Position numbers and translations under genes: made by a program. A stretch of 64,000 bases of DNA from Rhizobium sp. 18055 (GTDB lineage Bacteria > Pseudomonadota > Alphaproteobacteria > Rhizobiales > Rhizobiaceae), in assembly GCF_902706285.1 (NCBI RefSeq), contig NZ_CACSKD010000008.1, forward strand, positions 62,001 to 126,000. The letters run 5' to 3'. Positions 38,152-47,476 of this stretch are shown here, piece after piece; within the stretch, counting starts at the first letter, position 1; each line of letters opens with the position of its first letter. The notes below the pieces were generated by a model. It was not told where the DNA came from, made no database searches, and saw only the letters and a list, made by a program, of their open reading frames with translations.

Positions 38152-38822
38152 AAACCATTCTGATTGCGGGCGCAAACCGTGGCATTGGCCGGGAATTCGT
38201 CCGCCAACTCGCGACGTCCGACTGGACGGTGCACGCGACGGCACGCGATGCGCGAGGCCTTGAGGCGCTTTCGGGCACCTGTGAAGCGGTGCACCGCCTC
38301 GACATCACCGATGACGACAGCATCGCCAGTCTGGCGGCGGAACTCAAGGGCGTGGCATTCGATGCCGTCTTTGCCAATGCCGGCATCAGCGGCGATGTCA
38401 CGCTGCCGATCGAGGCAATCGACTACGACGAGATGTTCCGCGTCTTCAACACCAACACCTTTGGGCCGCTGCGGCTCATTGCGGCGCTGAAGGCGAACCT
38501 GATGGCTGGAGAGAAGCGTCTGGCGCTCGGCATGTCCAGCCTGATGAGTTCGATTTCGAGCAATGACTGGGGCACCCAGCATTGCTACCGCGCCTCGAAG
38601 ACGGCGCTCAACGCAACGTGGCGGTCGCTCTCGCAGGAATGGCGGCCCGACGGCATCAGCTGCGTTCTCCTGCGCCCCGGCTTCGTCAAGACCGACATGA
38701 CGAACAATCAGGGCATGGATGTCGAGACCAGCGTTGCGGGTATGATTTCAGTGATCGAGACACTCGGCCTCGCCGACAGCGGGCGGGTTATCGGCTATGA
38801 CGGCAAGGATGTAGCATGGTGA
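38148..38822 (+). CDS. Short-chain dehydrogenase/reductase (C-factor-like SDR)
   Basis: A 224-residue SDR. The nucleotide loop is ILIAGANRGIGREF, FANAGIS near residues 75-81 is the NAG motif, Ser130 or Ser131 the catalytic Ser, and Tyr147/Lys151 the YxxxK pair (CYRASKTAL). It should reduce or oxidise a carbonyl/alcohol with NAD(P)H in the cytosol. It overlaps the GntR gene by four bases and the next gene by seven, so all three are translated as one unit. Confidence 0.85.
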   Translation: MKTILIAGANRGIGREFVRQLATSDWTVHATARDARGLEALSGTCEAVHRLDITDDDSIASLAAELKGVAFDAVFANAGISGDVTLPIEAIDYDEMFRVFNTNTFGPLRLIAALKANLMAGEKRLALGMSSLMSSISSNDWGTQHCYRASKTALNATWRSLSQEWRPDGISCVLLRPGFVKTDMTNNQGMDVETSVAGMISVIETLGLADSGRVIGYDGKDVAW

Positions 38823-39418
38823 CGCAACAGCAGTCCCTCGGAAAGATTGTCATCGCCGGAGTGGAGGGTCCGCTTGGCCGGCACCTGGCGGCACTCTACG
38901 CAGAAGCCGGGCATGACGTGGTGCAACTGGCCCTGGAGCCCGGCGCAGATCCCAGCGCATTGGCAGCACCTTTGAACGGCATGCCGATCGGCCTGCTGAT
39001 TTTCACCGATGACTACGTGGGCGACGACATCGACGCGACCAAGGCTGAAAGAACAGAGCTGACCGCAGCACTTCAACGGCTCGTCTACACACCCTTTCGC
39101 CTCGCCACCCTGCTCTATCCAGGCCTTTCTGTCGCCAATGGAAAGCTGATCCTCCTGTCCAGACAGAATGCCGGGATGGAACAGCCGAACGATCCCGGCC
39201 GCTTCCTTGAAAGGCCGTTTCGCGCAGCAGCGCATGCGCTGTGGCGCTGTCTCTCGATCGAATGGCGAGACGGCGGCGTCCGATGTGGGTTGATCGCGCT
39301 TGGCAGTCCGCTCGACGACGAAGAGCTACAACGGTTGCCGCAAGCGATTGCCGACATAGGGCTTGGAGACACCCCCGTTGAACTCACGGATGCCGGCGGC
39401 AATCGGCTTGGGTGGTAA
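38816..39418 (+). CDS. Degenerate SDR-like protein, probably inactive
   Basis: A 200-residue protein with an SDR-like start (KIVIAGVEGPLGRHLAALYAE) and the same end-of-fold pattern as its neighbour, but the YxxxK pair is replaced: CYRASKTAL of the SDR aligns with PFRAAAHAL, giving Phe135 and Ala139. The NAG motif is also absent. It overlaps the active SDR gene by seven bases, so a partner or scaffold role in a heteromer is plausible, although an unrelated function cannot be excluded. A GTG at 38819 is an alternative start. Confidence 0.65.
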   Translation: MVTQQQSLGKIVIAGVEGPLGRHLAALYAEAGHDVVQLALEPGADPSALAAPLNGMPIGLLIFTDDYVGDDIDATKAERTELTAALQRLVYTPFRLATLLYPGLSVANGKLILLSRQNAGMEQPNDPGRFLERPFRAAAHALWRCLSIEWRDGGVRCGLIALGSPLDDEELQRLPQAIADIGLGDTPVELTDAGGNRLGW

Positions 39419-39602
39419 CAGCTGACATTTCAGCGACTTGCAAGCAATGCAATCGCGGAAAATCACCCTATGCCGCTGGCCTCAAGGCCTTTACAACGAC
39501 CTTGGTCTCGAATGCCGAAGCTTGCGAAAAGCGCTCAGAGGCGCGCCACATCAGCCGCTGCCGACCTGCCCTGGACAATGAAAGAACACCTAGGAGAAAC
39601 AC

Positions 39603-40529
39603 ATGGCCCATATTTCGGCTGAGACATCCGGCGTCTTCGTGATCGCCTGTACCCCTTTTGAAGAGAACGGTGCGATCGATGCGGCCAGCATCGACAGCAT
39701 GATCGACTTCTACTACGAAAAGGGTGCCGATGGCCTGACAATCCTTGGCATGATGGGCGAAGCACCGAAGCTCACCCAGGCGGAATCGATCGATATCACT
39801 CGCCAGACGCTGGCCCGCTCGGGCGCAAAGCCTGTGGTGGTCGGCGTCTCGGCCCCGGGGCTGGCGGCGATCGGCGAGCTTACCAAGGCCGTGATGGATC
39901 TTGGTGCAGCCGGTGTCATGGTGGCGCCGCCATCGAGCCTGCGCACCGACGACCAGATCATCACCTACTACCGCAACGTCGTGGAGACGATCGGCACCGA
40001 TGTCCCCGTCGTGCTGCAGGACTTCCCGCTGGTGACAGGTGTGCAGATCAGCGCGAAAACACTCGGCGTCATCTTCGAGGCCCACCCGAGCATCGTCATG
40101 CTCAAGCATGAAGACTGGCCGGGCCTGCAGAAGATCACCGACCTGCGCAACGCCGAGGCCAAGGGCAGCCGTCGTGTGTCGATCCTCTGCGGCAATGGCG
40201 GCGTCTTCCTGCCGGAAGAAATGCAGCGCGGTGCCGACGGCGCGATGACCGGGTTTGCCTATCCCGAGATGATGGTCGAAGTCTGCCGCCTCAGCGGTGA
40301 AGGTCGGCATGACGAGGCGCAGGACCTGTTCGACGCCTATCTGCCCCTGATGCGCTACGAGCAGCAGCCGGGCCTTGGCCTTGCCGTGCGCAAATACGTG
40401 TTGGCCAAACGCGGCGCGATTTCCAGTGCCGCCCAGCGTCGGCCAGGTGCCTCGCTGAACGCGGCGGCGATAGCGGAGGTCGAGCGGCTGATTGCCCGCC
40501 AGGACCGCAAATTGGGAGGTTCGAAGTAA
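39603..40529 (+). CDS. DapA-fold aldolase/lyase family protein, atypical active site
   Basis: A 308-residue TIM-barrel protein of the dihydrodipicolinate synthase/N-acetylneuraminate lyase family. Lys168 in VMLKHEDW fits the Schiff-base lysine. Other residues differ from DapA: the GTTGE loop reads GMMGE (Met50, Met51), and the YNxPxRTG motif reads QDFPLVTG (Gln139, Asp140). It should therefore act on a 2-oxo acid type substrate but not as a lysine biosynthesis enzyme. The TAA stop and next ATG share a base (TAATG). A gap of about 185 bases separates it from the SDR-like gene. Confidence 0.85.
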   Translation: MAHISAETSGVFVIACTPFEENGAIDAASIDSMIDFYYEKGADGLTILGMMGEAPKLTQAESIDITRQTLARSGAKPVVVGVSAPGLAAIGELTKAVMDLGAAGVMVAPPSSLRTDDQIITYYRNVVETIGTDVPVVLQDFPLVTGVQISAKTLGVIFEAHPSIVMLKHEDWPGLQKITDLRNAEAKGSRRVSILCGNGGVFLPEEMQRGADGAMTGFAYPEMMVEVCRLSGEGRHDEAQDLFDAYLPLMRYEQQPGLGLAVRKYVLAKRGAISSAAQRRPGASLNAAAIAEVERLIARQDRKLGGSK

Positions 40530-41287
40530 TGGATCTGCACATTTCGGGGAAGACGGCGCTGGTTCTGGGCGCCAGCCGTGGTCTCGGTGCTGCCATCGCG
40601 GCCGGCCTTGCTGCTGAAGGCGTCAAGGTCTTTGCCGCCGCCCGCAACGCCGACAAGATCAAGGCCACAGACAATATCGTTCCTGTTGCCGTCGATCTGT
40701 CCGACGCGCCCTCCGTTGCAGCATTGATCGCGATGCTGCTTGCTGAAGGCGGCGTCGATATCGTGATCAACAACTCCGGCGGACCGAAGGCCGGGCCTGC
40801 GCTTGGCCAGCCGACGGAGAGCTGGCTGTCGGCCTTCCAGTCGATGGCCACCTCGATCTTCTCGATTACCGATGCCATGCTCGAAGGCATGATCACCCGC
40901 AAATGGGGTCGCGTCATCACCATCGGCTCGTCGGGTGTGGTCCAGCCGATCGCCAATCTGGCGCTCTCCAATGGAGTTCGCGCGGCCATCGCCGGCTGGT
41001 CGAAGACGCTCGCTTCCGAAGTCGCCCGCCACGGCATCACCGTCAACATGATCCTGCCGGGCCGCATCGCCACCGACCGCGTGGCCGAGCTCGACGGCAT
41101 CAAGGCGGAAAAGACCGGCGCCAGCATCGAGGCCGTTCAGGAAGCATCGCGCAACGAGATCCCGGTTGGTCGCTACGGCAGGCCAGAGGAATTTGCAGCC
41201 GTTGCCGTCTTCCTGGCAAGTTCCCAGGCAAGCTATGTCACCGGATCGTCCATCCGCGTCGATGGCGGCATGATCAGGGGACTGTAA
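40529..41287 (+). CDS. SDR family protein (FabG-like fold, non-canonical YxxxK)
   Basis: A 252-residue SDR with TALVLGASRGLGAAIA as the nucleotide loop, INNSGGPKAG in place of NNAG, and the PGRIATDR and YVTGSSIRVDGGM segments of FabG-like proteins. After the catalytic Ser (IGSSG), the usual YxxxK place reads ALSNGVRAA, so the Tyr/Lys pair is replaced. A known SDR subgroup shares the SNxxR pattern and the GGP segment. It is the last gene of the operon headed by GntR paralogue 2. Confidence 0.83.
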   Translation: MDLHISGKTALVLGASRGLGAAIAAGLAAEGVKVFAAARNADKIKATDNIVPVAVDLSDAPSVAALIAMLLAEGGVDIVINNSGGPKAGPALGQPTESWLSAFQSMATSIFSITDAMLEGMITRKWGRVITIGSSGVVQPIANLALSNGVRAAIAGWSKTLASEVARHGITVNMILPGRIATDRVAELDGIKAEKTGASIEAVQEASRNEIPVGRYGRPEEFAAVAVFLASSQASYVTGSSIRVDGGMIRGL

Positions 41288-41306
41288 GCGTATAGCGACA
41301 GGAATG

Positions 41307-41354
41307 CTGAACGTCAGCGGTTGCCTTGAACAGGCCGAAACCGCTGACGTTCAG
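41307..41354. terminator. Bidirectional hairpin between convergent operons
   Basis: CTGAACGTCAGCGGTT and AACCGCTGACGTTCAG form a perfect 16-bp stem with a 16-base loop, midway between the SDR stop (41287) and the ATPase stop (41371, opposite strand). No strong T-run follows. Confidence 0.65.
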
Positions 41355-41370
41355 GCTCAGATGTCTTTGC

Positions 41371-43059
41371 TCAGGCAGAGCGCGTAATCCGCCCCTGATA
41401 CGCTGCAGGATCAGGAATCGGGACAGCGGCGATCAAGGCTCTGGTGTAGTCCTCAGTTGGGCTCTCGAAAATCTCGCGCCGTGTGCCGGTTTCCACGATC
41501 GTGCCGCCGCGCATGACCGCAACATGGTGCGACATCCGCTCGACCACCGCCATGTCGTGGCTGATGAAGAGGTAGGCAATCCCCATCGTCTCCTGCAGTT
41601 CCAGCATCAGATCGAGCACCCGGGCGCGCACCGAGACATCGAGGGCGGCCACGCTTTCATCGGCAACGATCAGCTTCGGCTCGAGCGCCAGAGCGCGTGC
41701 AATGCAGATACGCTGGCGCTGACCACCGGAGAATTCGTGCGGATAGCGGCTTGAAGCATCGGACGTGAGGCCGACCCGGCGCAGCAGCTCGGCGGTCCGG
41801 TCCTGTCGCTCGCTCCTGTTGCCGATACCGTGGATGACCATCGGTTCGGCGATGGCAGCACCGATGGTCATGCGGCTGTCGAGCGACGCATAGGGGTCCT
41901 GGAAGATCATCTGCGCGAAGCGCCGGACCGGGCGCATCTCGCGGTGGCCAAGGAGCGAAATATCCTGGCCGTCGATCATCACCCCTCCGGTGAAGGGAAT
42001 GAGACCCAGCACCGCCTTGCCTATGGTCGATTTGCCCGAACCGCTCTCGCCGACAAGGCCCAGCGTCTGGCCGGGCATGATATCGAAGGACACGCCGCTG
42101 ACCGCCTGAACCGGCGGCTTGCCCTTGAAGAAGCGGCTGGCGGGTGCGCCATAGCTGACATTGAGACCGCGAACGTTCATCACCGGTGCTGCACCCGGCT
42201 GAAGCGGCTCGGGACTTCCCGACGTCACGCGCGGCGGGCCGTCGGTTCCGGCATGGGCGCCCAATCTTGGAACGGCAGCCAGCAACTGCTTGGTGTAGTC
42301 TTCCCGCGGCCGATTGAAGACCTCCAGCGACGGACCACCTTCGATGATCCGGCCACTCTGCATGATCAGCACACGATCGGCCATTTCGGCGACCACGCCC
42401 ATGTCATGGGTGATGAGGATGATCGACGTGCCGAACTCGGTCTTCAGCTCCCGCATAAGTTTTAGAATCTGCGCCTGCACGGTGACGTCGAGCGCCGTCG
42501 TCGGCTCGTCGGCGATCAGCACCTTGGGGCGGCAGGAGAGCGCCATGGCGATCATCACCCGCTGGCGCATGCCGCCGGAGAGTTCGTGCGGAAACTGCTT
42601 GAGACGCTTGGCCGGCTCCGTCATCTGGACGGTGTCGAGCATGCGCAGCGCGACCGCATCGGCATTCTCGCTGCCCTGGTGCTCGCGGATCGCTTCGGTC
42701 AGCTGCGCGCCGATCGACATCACGGGGTTCAGCGAGGTCATCGGCTCCTGAAACACCATCGCGACATCGCCGCCACGCACGCTGCGCATCGCCCGGTTGG
42801 ACAGTTTCACCAGATCGCGCTCACCGAGCAGAATATTGCCCGAGGTGACCCGCAGCGACGCCTTTGGTAACAGGCCCATGATGGCAAGCGAGGTCACCGA
42901 TTTCCCCGAGCCGGATTCGCCGGCGATGCACAGCGTCTCGCCGCTGGCCAGTTCGAACCCCACGTCCCGCAGAACCGGCTTCAGCCCTTCCGGCGTCAGC
43001 GCATCGACGTTGAGATTGCGGATCGATAGAACCGGCGAAGCGGCGGAAGACACTGTCAC
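41371..43059 (-). CDS. Peptide-type ABC transporter, fused double ATP-binding protein
   Basis: A 562-residue two-domain ATPase. Each half has the Walker A GESGSGKS, an LSGGMRQR or FSGGQRQR signature, and Walker B ([20 protein letters not shown]). The start overlaps the formamidase stop by four bases. It is the last gene of the seven-gene operon that begins with the amide sensor at 49187. Confidence 0.88.
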   Translation of the reverse strand: MTVSSAASPVLSIRNLNVDALTPEGLKPVLRDVGFELASGETLCIAGESGSGKSVTSLAIMGLLPKASLRVTSGNILLGERDLVKLSNRAMRSVRGGDVAMVFQEPMTSLNPVMSIGAQLTEAIREHQGSENADAVALRMLDTVQMTEPAKRLKQFPHELSGGMRQRVMIAMALSCRPKVLIADEPTTALDVTVQAQILKLMRELKTEFGTSIILITHDMGVVAEMADRVLIMQSGRIIEGGPSLEVFNRPREDYTKQLLAAVPRLGAHAGTDGPPRVTSGSPEPLQPGAAPVMNVRGLNVSYGAPASRFFKGKPPVQAVSGVSFDIMPGQTLGLVGESGSGKSTIGKAVLGLIPFTGGVMIDGQDISLLGHREMRPVRRFAQMIFQDPYASLDSRMTIGAAIAEPMVIHGIGNRSERQDRTAELLRRVGLTSDASSRYPHEFSGGQRQRICIARALALEPKLIVADESVAALDVSVRARVLDLMLELQETMGIAYLFISHDMAVVERMSHHVAVMRGGTIVETGTRREIFESPTEDYTRALIAAVPIPDPAAYQGRITRSA

Positions 43060-44000
43060 GCGAATACGATCCTCGGGAAGTAGAAGGACACCACCCAGTT
43101 CGGCTGATCGACGATTTCGCTGATCCTGAGATCACCGCAGACCGAGCAGAGCAGATAGGCATCGACCGCGCTCATGCCATGTTCGGCACCCAGCAGGTCG
43201 ATCATCCGCATCAGGCTTTCGCGCGCGCCGGTCATCAGATCGGGGCCGATACCTGTGGTCACTTCGTAGCCGGCACCGTCGAGATGGCGGGTAACCGGTT
43301 CGGTCGTGGTAAAACGCGGCGTCTGCAGCCGGGCGTCCTTGACGAGTTCGATGGTCGCCTCGACGTTCATCTGGCTTTCGATCGCCGTTCCGCAGACCTC
43401 GCCGTCACCCTGGGCTGCATGGGTATCGCCGACCGAAAACAGCGCGCCCTTCACCTCGACGGGCAGATAGAGCGTTACGCCCGAGGTCAGGTCGCGAATG
43501 TCCATGTTGCCGCCGACGCGGCGCGGCGGCACGACGGAATGCGTGCCGGGTTCGGCCGGCGCCACGCCGATCGTGCCGGCAAACGGCTTCAACGGCACCC
43601 GGCCACCGGGTCCATAGAGCGCCGGCGCCATGCTGGTGGCATCGTAAGACCAGACATGCAATGCCGGTTCCTTGAATTGGTCCGCCAGCAGGCCGAAGCC
43701 CGGAATGTTGGCGGTCCAGCCATGGCCCGACGGTTCGAAGCGACGGATAGTGACCTTCAGCGCATCGCCGGGCTCCGCACCTTCGACATAAACAGGGCCG
43801 GTCACGGGATTGATCTTGCCGAAATCCAGCGTGTTCAGCGTCTCGAGCGTGGCATCGCGGCCAAGCTGTCCGCCTGATGAATCCAGGCATTCGAAATGGA
43901 TGGTCTCACCCGCCCTGGCGACGACAGCCGGGGTGAAATCCTTGTTCCAGCCGAAATTGTGCTGGGCGCGGTGAATGGTATGAGTGCAGGCAACGCACAT
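43056..44000 (-). CDS. Acetamidase/formamidase family protein
   Basis: A 314-residue enzyme of the FmdA_AmdA family, which hydrolyses formamide, acetamide or related small amides to ammonia and the acid. The ATG at 44000 follows AGGGAGC and yields CVACTHTIHRAQHNFGWN, a standard start of the family; the frame is open upstream but its translation is low-complexity. Family segments are PGDALKVTIRRFEP, VGDTHAAQGDGEVCGTAIE near residues 180-200 and the C-terminal AYLLCSVCGDLRISEIVD. Its place beside amide-sensor genes and an importer makes amide catabolism the operon's likely purpose. Confidence 0.87.
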   Translation of the reverse strand: MCVACTHTIHRAQHNFGWNKDFTPAVVARAGETIHFECLDSSGGQLGRDATLETLNTLDFGKINPVTGPVYVEGAEPGDALKVTIRRFEPSGHGWTANIPGFGLLADQFKEPALHVWSYDATSMAPALYGPGGRVPLKPFAGTIGVAPAEPGTHSVVPPRRVGGNMDIRDLTSGVTLYLPVEVKGALFSVGDTHAAQGDGEVCGTAIESQMNVEATIELVKDARLQTPRFTTTEPVTRHLDGAGYEVTTGIGPDLMTGARESLMRMIDLLGAEHGMSAVDAYLLCSVCGDLRISEIVDQPNWVVSFYFPRIVFA

Positions 44001-44023
44001 AGGATGCTCCCTAGTTTCTTGGC

Positions 44024-44048
44024 GCCCTCCCGGCGGGACCGGGAGGGC
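44024..44048 (-). terminator. Intercistronic hairpin between binding-protein and formamidase genes
   Basis: GCCCTCCCGG and CCGGGAGGGC form a 10-bp GC stem with a five-base loop, just after the binding-protein stop. No U-run follows on the minus strand, so it likely stabilises the upstream mRNA rather than ending it. Confidence 0.6.
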
Positions 44049-44064
44049 TTTGTCCCTTGAGGGC

Positions 44065-45684
44065 TTACTGGTTGACGTAGATCGCGTCGTAATTGATGAC
44101 GCGCGTCGGATCGATGTAGACGTTGTCGGCGCCACCCATGCGCAGCGACTTGGCAACGACGCGGCGCTCGTTGATCACAGGCACCCAAGGCGCATCGGCC
44201 ATGATGTCGGTGAACACCTTGCCCCAGGCAGCGGTACGCTCGGCAGCTTTGGCCGGATCGGACATCGAGTCGGCCGCAATCGCCCGCTTGTCGAGATCGG
44301 CGTTGCAATACCACGACCAGTTCCAGCCGCCCTGAACAGCGCCGGAGCAACCGAGGATCGGACCATAGAAGTTGGACGGGTCCGGAAAGTCGGCGATCCA
44401 GGCCATGCCGCCCGACCAGATCATGGGTGCTTCGCCTTCGGTGCCACCGGCAGCGATGACGTTTGCCTGCGCCAGCGCGCGGATTTCGGCCTTGACGCCG
44501 ACGGCCGCGAGGTCCTGCTGGATCGCCTGGGCGATGCGCGGCTGCGGATCGGTGTTGGTGGAGTAGAGCACGGTTTCGAAACCATCGGCAAAACCGGCTT
44601 CCGCCAGCAGCGCCTTGGCCTTGGCTACGTCGTAGGTGTAGCCGGTGAAGGACTTGTCGTAGCCCGGCATCAGTGGCGGCAGCGGCTGGTTTGCCGGGGT
44701 TGCGCGGCCGTTGAGGATGCGGGTGATGCGATCCTTGTTGATCGCCATGTTCATCGCCTGGCGAACCTTGACGTTGTCGAACGGCTTCACCTTCGTGTTC
44801 AGCGTGATGTAGCCGGTGTGCAACTGCTCACCGTCGACGATCATCTTCGCGCCGTCGGCCGAGTTCTTGATCTCGAGGAATTTTGCCGGCGGAATACCGT
44901 CGCCGGCAATATCGACCTCACCCTTCTGCAGACGCAGCAGCGCCACCAGTGGCTCCTGGCCGACCTCGACGCTGAAGCTGTCGATATGCGGCATGTCCTT
45001 GACGAAATAGTCCTTGTTGCGCTCGAACGACAGCTTCTGGCCGATCGTCCAGTCCTTCAGCACGAAGGTGCCTGAGCCGACCGGCTTCTTGCCGAAATCG
45101 CCGCCCGCCGCCTCGACGGCCTCCTTCGGCACGACGGAGGCGAAGTTGATGGCGAGAACGTGCAGGAAGGTCGCATCGGGGCGCGACAGGTTGAAGACCA
45201 CGGTCGATGCGTCGGGTGTCTCGATGCCGGAAAGCGTGGTTGTCTTGCCGCCGGTCACATCCTCGAAGCCCTTGATGGCACCGAAGAAGCCGGCGCCAGG
45301 CCCTTGCGTCTTCGGATCGACGGCGCGTTCGATCGAGTATTTTACGTCGGAGGCGACGACTTCTCGACCGTTCGAGAACTTGACGCCCTTGCGCAACTTG
45401 AATGTGTAGACGAGTCCATCAGCCGAAACGTCGAATTTCTCGGCCAGCGACGGCACCAGGTTCGGCGTACCCGGCTCATAGTCCATCAGCCGCGAATAGA
45501 GGCTCTTGATCATCGACCAGTTGACCCAGTCATAGCCGATCGCCGGATCGAGCGTGCTGATATCGTCCTTGTAGGTCACGACGATATCGCCGCCCTGCTT
45601 GGGTGTTTCCTGCGCCATGACGGCGAGCGGCGCGAGTGCCACCACCGTTGCCATGGTCGTGTGTTGAAGCCAGCGTTTGAACAT
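44065..45684 (-). CDS. Peptide-type ABC transporter substrate-binding protein (SBP family 5)
   Basis: A 539-residue periplasmic binding protein from the ATG at 45684, preceded by AAGGGGAA. The signal peptide is FKRWLQHTTMATVVALAPL, cleaved near VMAQE (residue 24). Family segments are LAEKFDVSADGLVYTFKLR and KPVGSGTFVLKDW. The ligand may be an amide-bearing peptide or small amide, given the AmiC/AmiR and formamidase genes in the operon; this is inferred. Confidence 0.87.
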   Translation of the reverse strand: MFKRWLQHTTMATVVALAPLAVMAQETPKQGGDIVVTYKDDISTLDPAIGYDWVNWSMIKSLYSRLMDYEPGTPNLVPSLAEKFDVSADGLVYTFKLRKGVKFSNGREVVASDVKYSIERAVDPKTQGPGAGFFGAIKGFEDVTGGKTTTLSGIETPDASTVVFNLSRPDATFLHVLAINFASVVPKEAVEAAGGDFGKKPVGSGTFVLKDWTIGQKLSFERNKDYFVKDMPHIDSFSVEVGQEPLVALLRLQKGEVDIAGDGIPPAKFLEIKNSADGAKMIVDGEQLHTGYITLNTKVKPFDNVKVRQAMNMAINKDRITRILNGRATPANQPLPPLMPGYDKSFTGYTYDVAKAKALLAEAGFADGFETVLYSTNTDPQPRIAQAIQQDLAAVGVKAEIRALAQANVIAAGGTEGEAPMIWSGGMAWIADFPDPSNFYGPILGCSGAVQGGWNWSWYCNADLDKRAIAADSMSDPAKAAERTAAWGKVFTDIMADAPWVPVINERRVVAKSLRMGGADNVYIDPTRVINYDAIYVNQ

Positions 45685-45710
45685 TCTTGGTTCCCCTTTT
45701 GTGGTTGCTG

Positions 45711-46628
45711 TCAATGTGTGCGAATGCGCGGATCGATAAGCGGTGCGATGAGGTCGGCGACGAGGTTGCCGATGACGATGGCGAGCGCCGATACCAGCGT
45801 GACGCCCATGATGATCGGGATATCGACCTGCTGGATCGCCTGCCACGCCAGTTGGCCGATCCCCGGCCAGCCATAGACGGCCTCGACGACGACCACGCCA
45901 CCCATGAACTGGCCGATGTCGATGCCGATCATGGCGATGATGGGCAGGATGGCGTTGGGCAGCGCGTGACGGAAAACGATGCGCCGCGAGGACAGGCCCT
46001 TGGCGCGGGCGGTTCTGACATAATCCTGGTTAAGCACGTCGATCATCGCCGATCGCACCATGCGTGCGTACCAGCCGGCGCCGAGAACGCCGAGGGTGGT
46101 GGCTGGCAGCACGACATGGGCAAGCGTGCCGTAACCGCTCATCGGAAACCAGCCGAGGGTGACGGCGAAGACGTAAAGCAGCAGCAGGGCGACGACGAAC
46201 TGCGGCGCGGAGACGCCGACGAAAGACGCCATCATCACGGCGCGATCGACAAAGCCACCGCGACGCACGGCGGCAAGGGTGCCGAGCATCAGCCCGAGCA
46301 CGACCTCGACGACGATGCCGGCAAACATTAGCGTCAGCGTTGCCGGAAGCCGCGCGACGATCAGCGTCCAGACGTCGGTTTTCTGCGCATAGGAGCGGCC
46401 GAGATTGCCGGACAGCAGATTGTGCAGATAGGTCCAGAACTGCACCAGCATCGGCTGGTCGAGACCGAGTTCATGGCGGATATTGGCGACCGTCTGGGCG
46501 GTGGCGCTGCGCCCGGCGATCATCCGTGCCGGATCGGCCGGCAGCGCATAGAGCAACACGAAGGTGATGGCGGCAACGCCGAGCAGAATGAGGGCTGCCT
46601 GCACCAGGCGACGGAGAACCAGAAACAT
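45711..46628 (-). CDS. Peptide-type ABC transporter permease (DppB-like)
   Basis: A 305-residue DppB-type permease from the ATG at 46628, whose first base is shared with the stop of the DppC-like gene (TGATG). It opens MFLVLRRLVQAALILLGVAAITFVL, has ARMIAGRSATAQTVANIRHELGLDQP near residues 34-59, the EAA loop ARAKGLSSRRIVFRHALPN, and ends DPRIRTH. In this operon DppC precedes DppB, the reverse of the other two peptide-type operons. Confidence 0.88.
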   Translation of the reverse strand: MFLVLRRLVQAALILLGVAAITFVLLYALPADPARMIAGRSATAQTVANIRHELGLDQPMLVQFWTYLHNLLSGNLGRSYAQKTDVWTLIVARLPATLTLMFAGIVVEVVLGLMLGTLAAVRRGGFVDRAVMMASFVGVSAPQFVVALLLLYVFAVTLGWFPMSGYGTLAHVVLPATTLGVLGAGWYARMVRSAMIDVLNQDYVRTARAKGLSSRRIVFRHALPNAILPIIAMIGIDIGQFMGGVVVVEAVYGWPGIGQLAWQAIQQVDIPIIMGVTLVSALAIVIGNLVADLIAPLIDPRIRTH

Positions 46629-47476
46629 CAGCCCCTGCCCCGCTGCGTCGGGTCGAGGATATCGCGCAGCGCATCGCCGACCAGATTGAACGACAGAGCG
46701 GTCAGCAGAATGATCGCACCGGGGAAGAAGACCAGCCACGGGGCCGCCTGGAAATAGCTCTGGCTCTCGAAGATGATATTGCCCCAGGACGGCTGCGGCG
46801 GCTGGACGCCGATACCGAGGAAGGACAGCGTCGCCTCGAGCAGAACCGTCGTGGCGATGCCGAGCGTTCCCCAGACGATCGCGGTCGGCATCAGGTGCGG
46901 CAGGATATGCAGGAACAGCACCCGGAGATGCCCGGCGCCGAGCGAACGCTCGGCCATGATGAAATCGCGCTCGGAGAGGCCGCGCGTCTCGGTATAGACG
47001 ATGCGCGCCACCTGTACCCAGTTCACCAACGCGATGACCATGGCGACGATCCAGAGACTTGGCCGCAACAAGGCAGCCAGAACGATCGCCAGCAGCAACG
47101 CCGGAAAGGCCATCATCAGATCGGTGAAGCGCATCAGCACGTTGCTGGCGATGCCCCTGACGTAGCCGGCGACGATGCCGATCAGCAGGCCGATGGTGAC
47201 GGCAATGCCGTTTGCCACTAGACCGATGACCAGCGAGGTGCGCGCGCCATAAAGCAGGCGGGAGAAGAGATCGCGGCCGAGCGTGTCTGTGCCGAGCAAG
47301 AACTCCCCGCCCGGAGGAAGCGGCGCGCCTTCCAGCGAAAGACCGTCGAACATCTGATCGTCGGGATTGAACGGGGCGATCCACGGGGCTGCGAGCGCCA
47401 GCACGATGACGATGACGACAACAGCAAGACCGAACACGGCGGCCGGCTGACGCAGCATGGCTTTCAGAACCCGCAT
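46628..47476 (-). CDS. Peptide-type ABC transporter permease (DppC-like)
   Basis: A 282-residue DppC-type permease from the ATG at 47476, which shares a base with the stop of the AmiR-like gene (TGATG). LLGTDTLGRDLFSRLLYGA near residues 60-78 and the EAA loop ERSLGAGHLRVLFLHILPH mark the family. The tight TGATG link to a regulator gene is unusual and shows sensor and importer are made together. Confidence 0.88.
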   Translation of the reverse strand: MRVLKAMLRQPAAVFGLAVVVIVIVLALAAPWIAPFNPDDQMFDGLSLEGAPLPPGGEFLLGTDTLGRDLFSRLLYGARTSLVIGLVANGIAVTIGLLIGIVAGYVRGIASNVLMRFTDLMMAFPALLLAIVLAALLRPSLWIVAMVIALVNWVQVARIVYTETRGLSERDFIMAERSLGAGHLRVLFLHILPHLMPTAIVWGTLGIATTVLLEATLSFLGIGVQPPQPSWGNIIFESQSYFQAAPWLVFFPGAIILLTALSFNLVGDALRDILDPTQRGRG

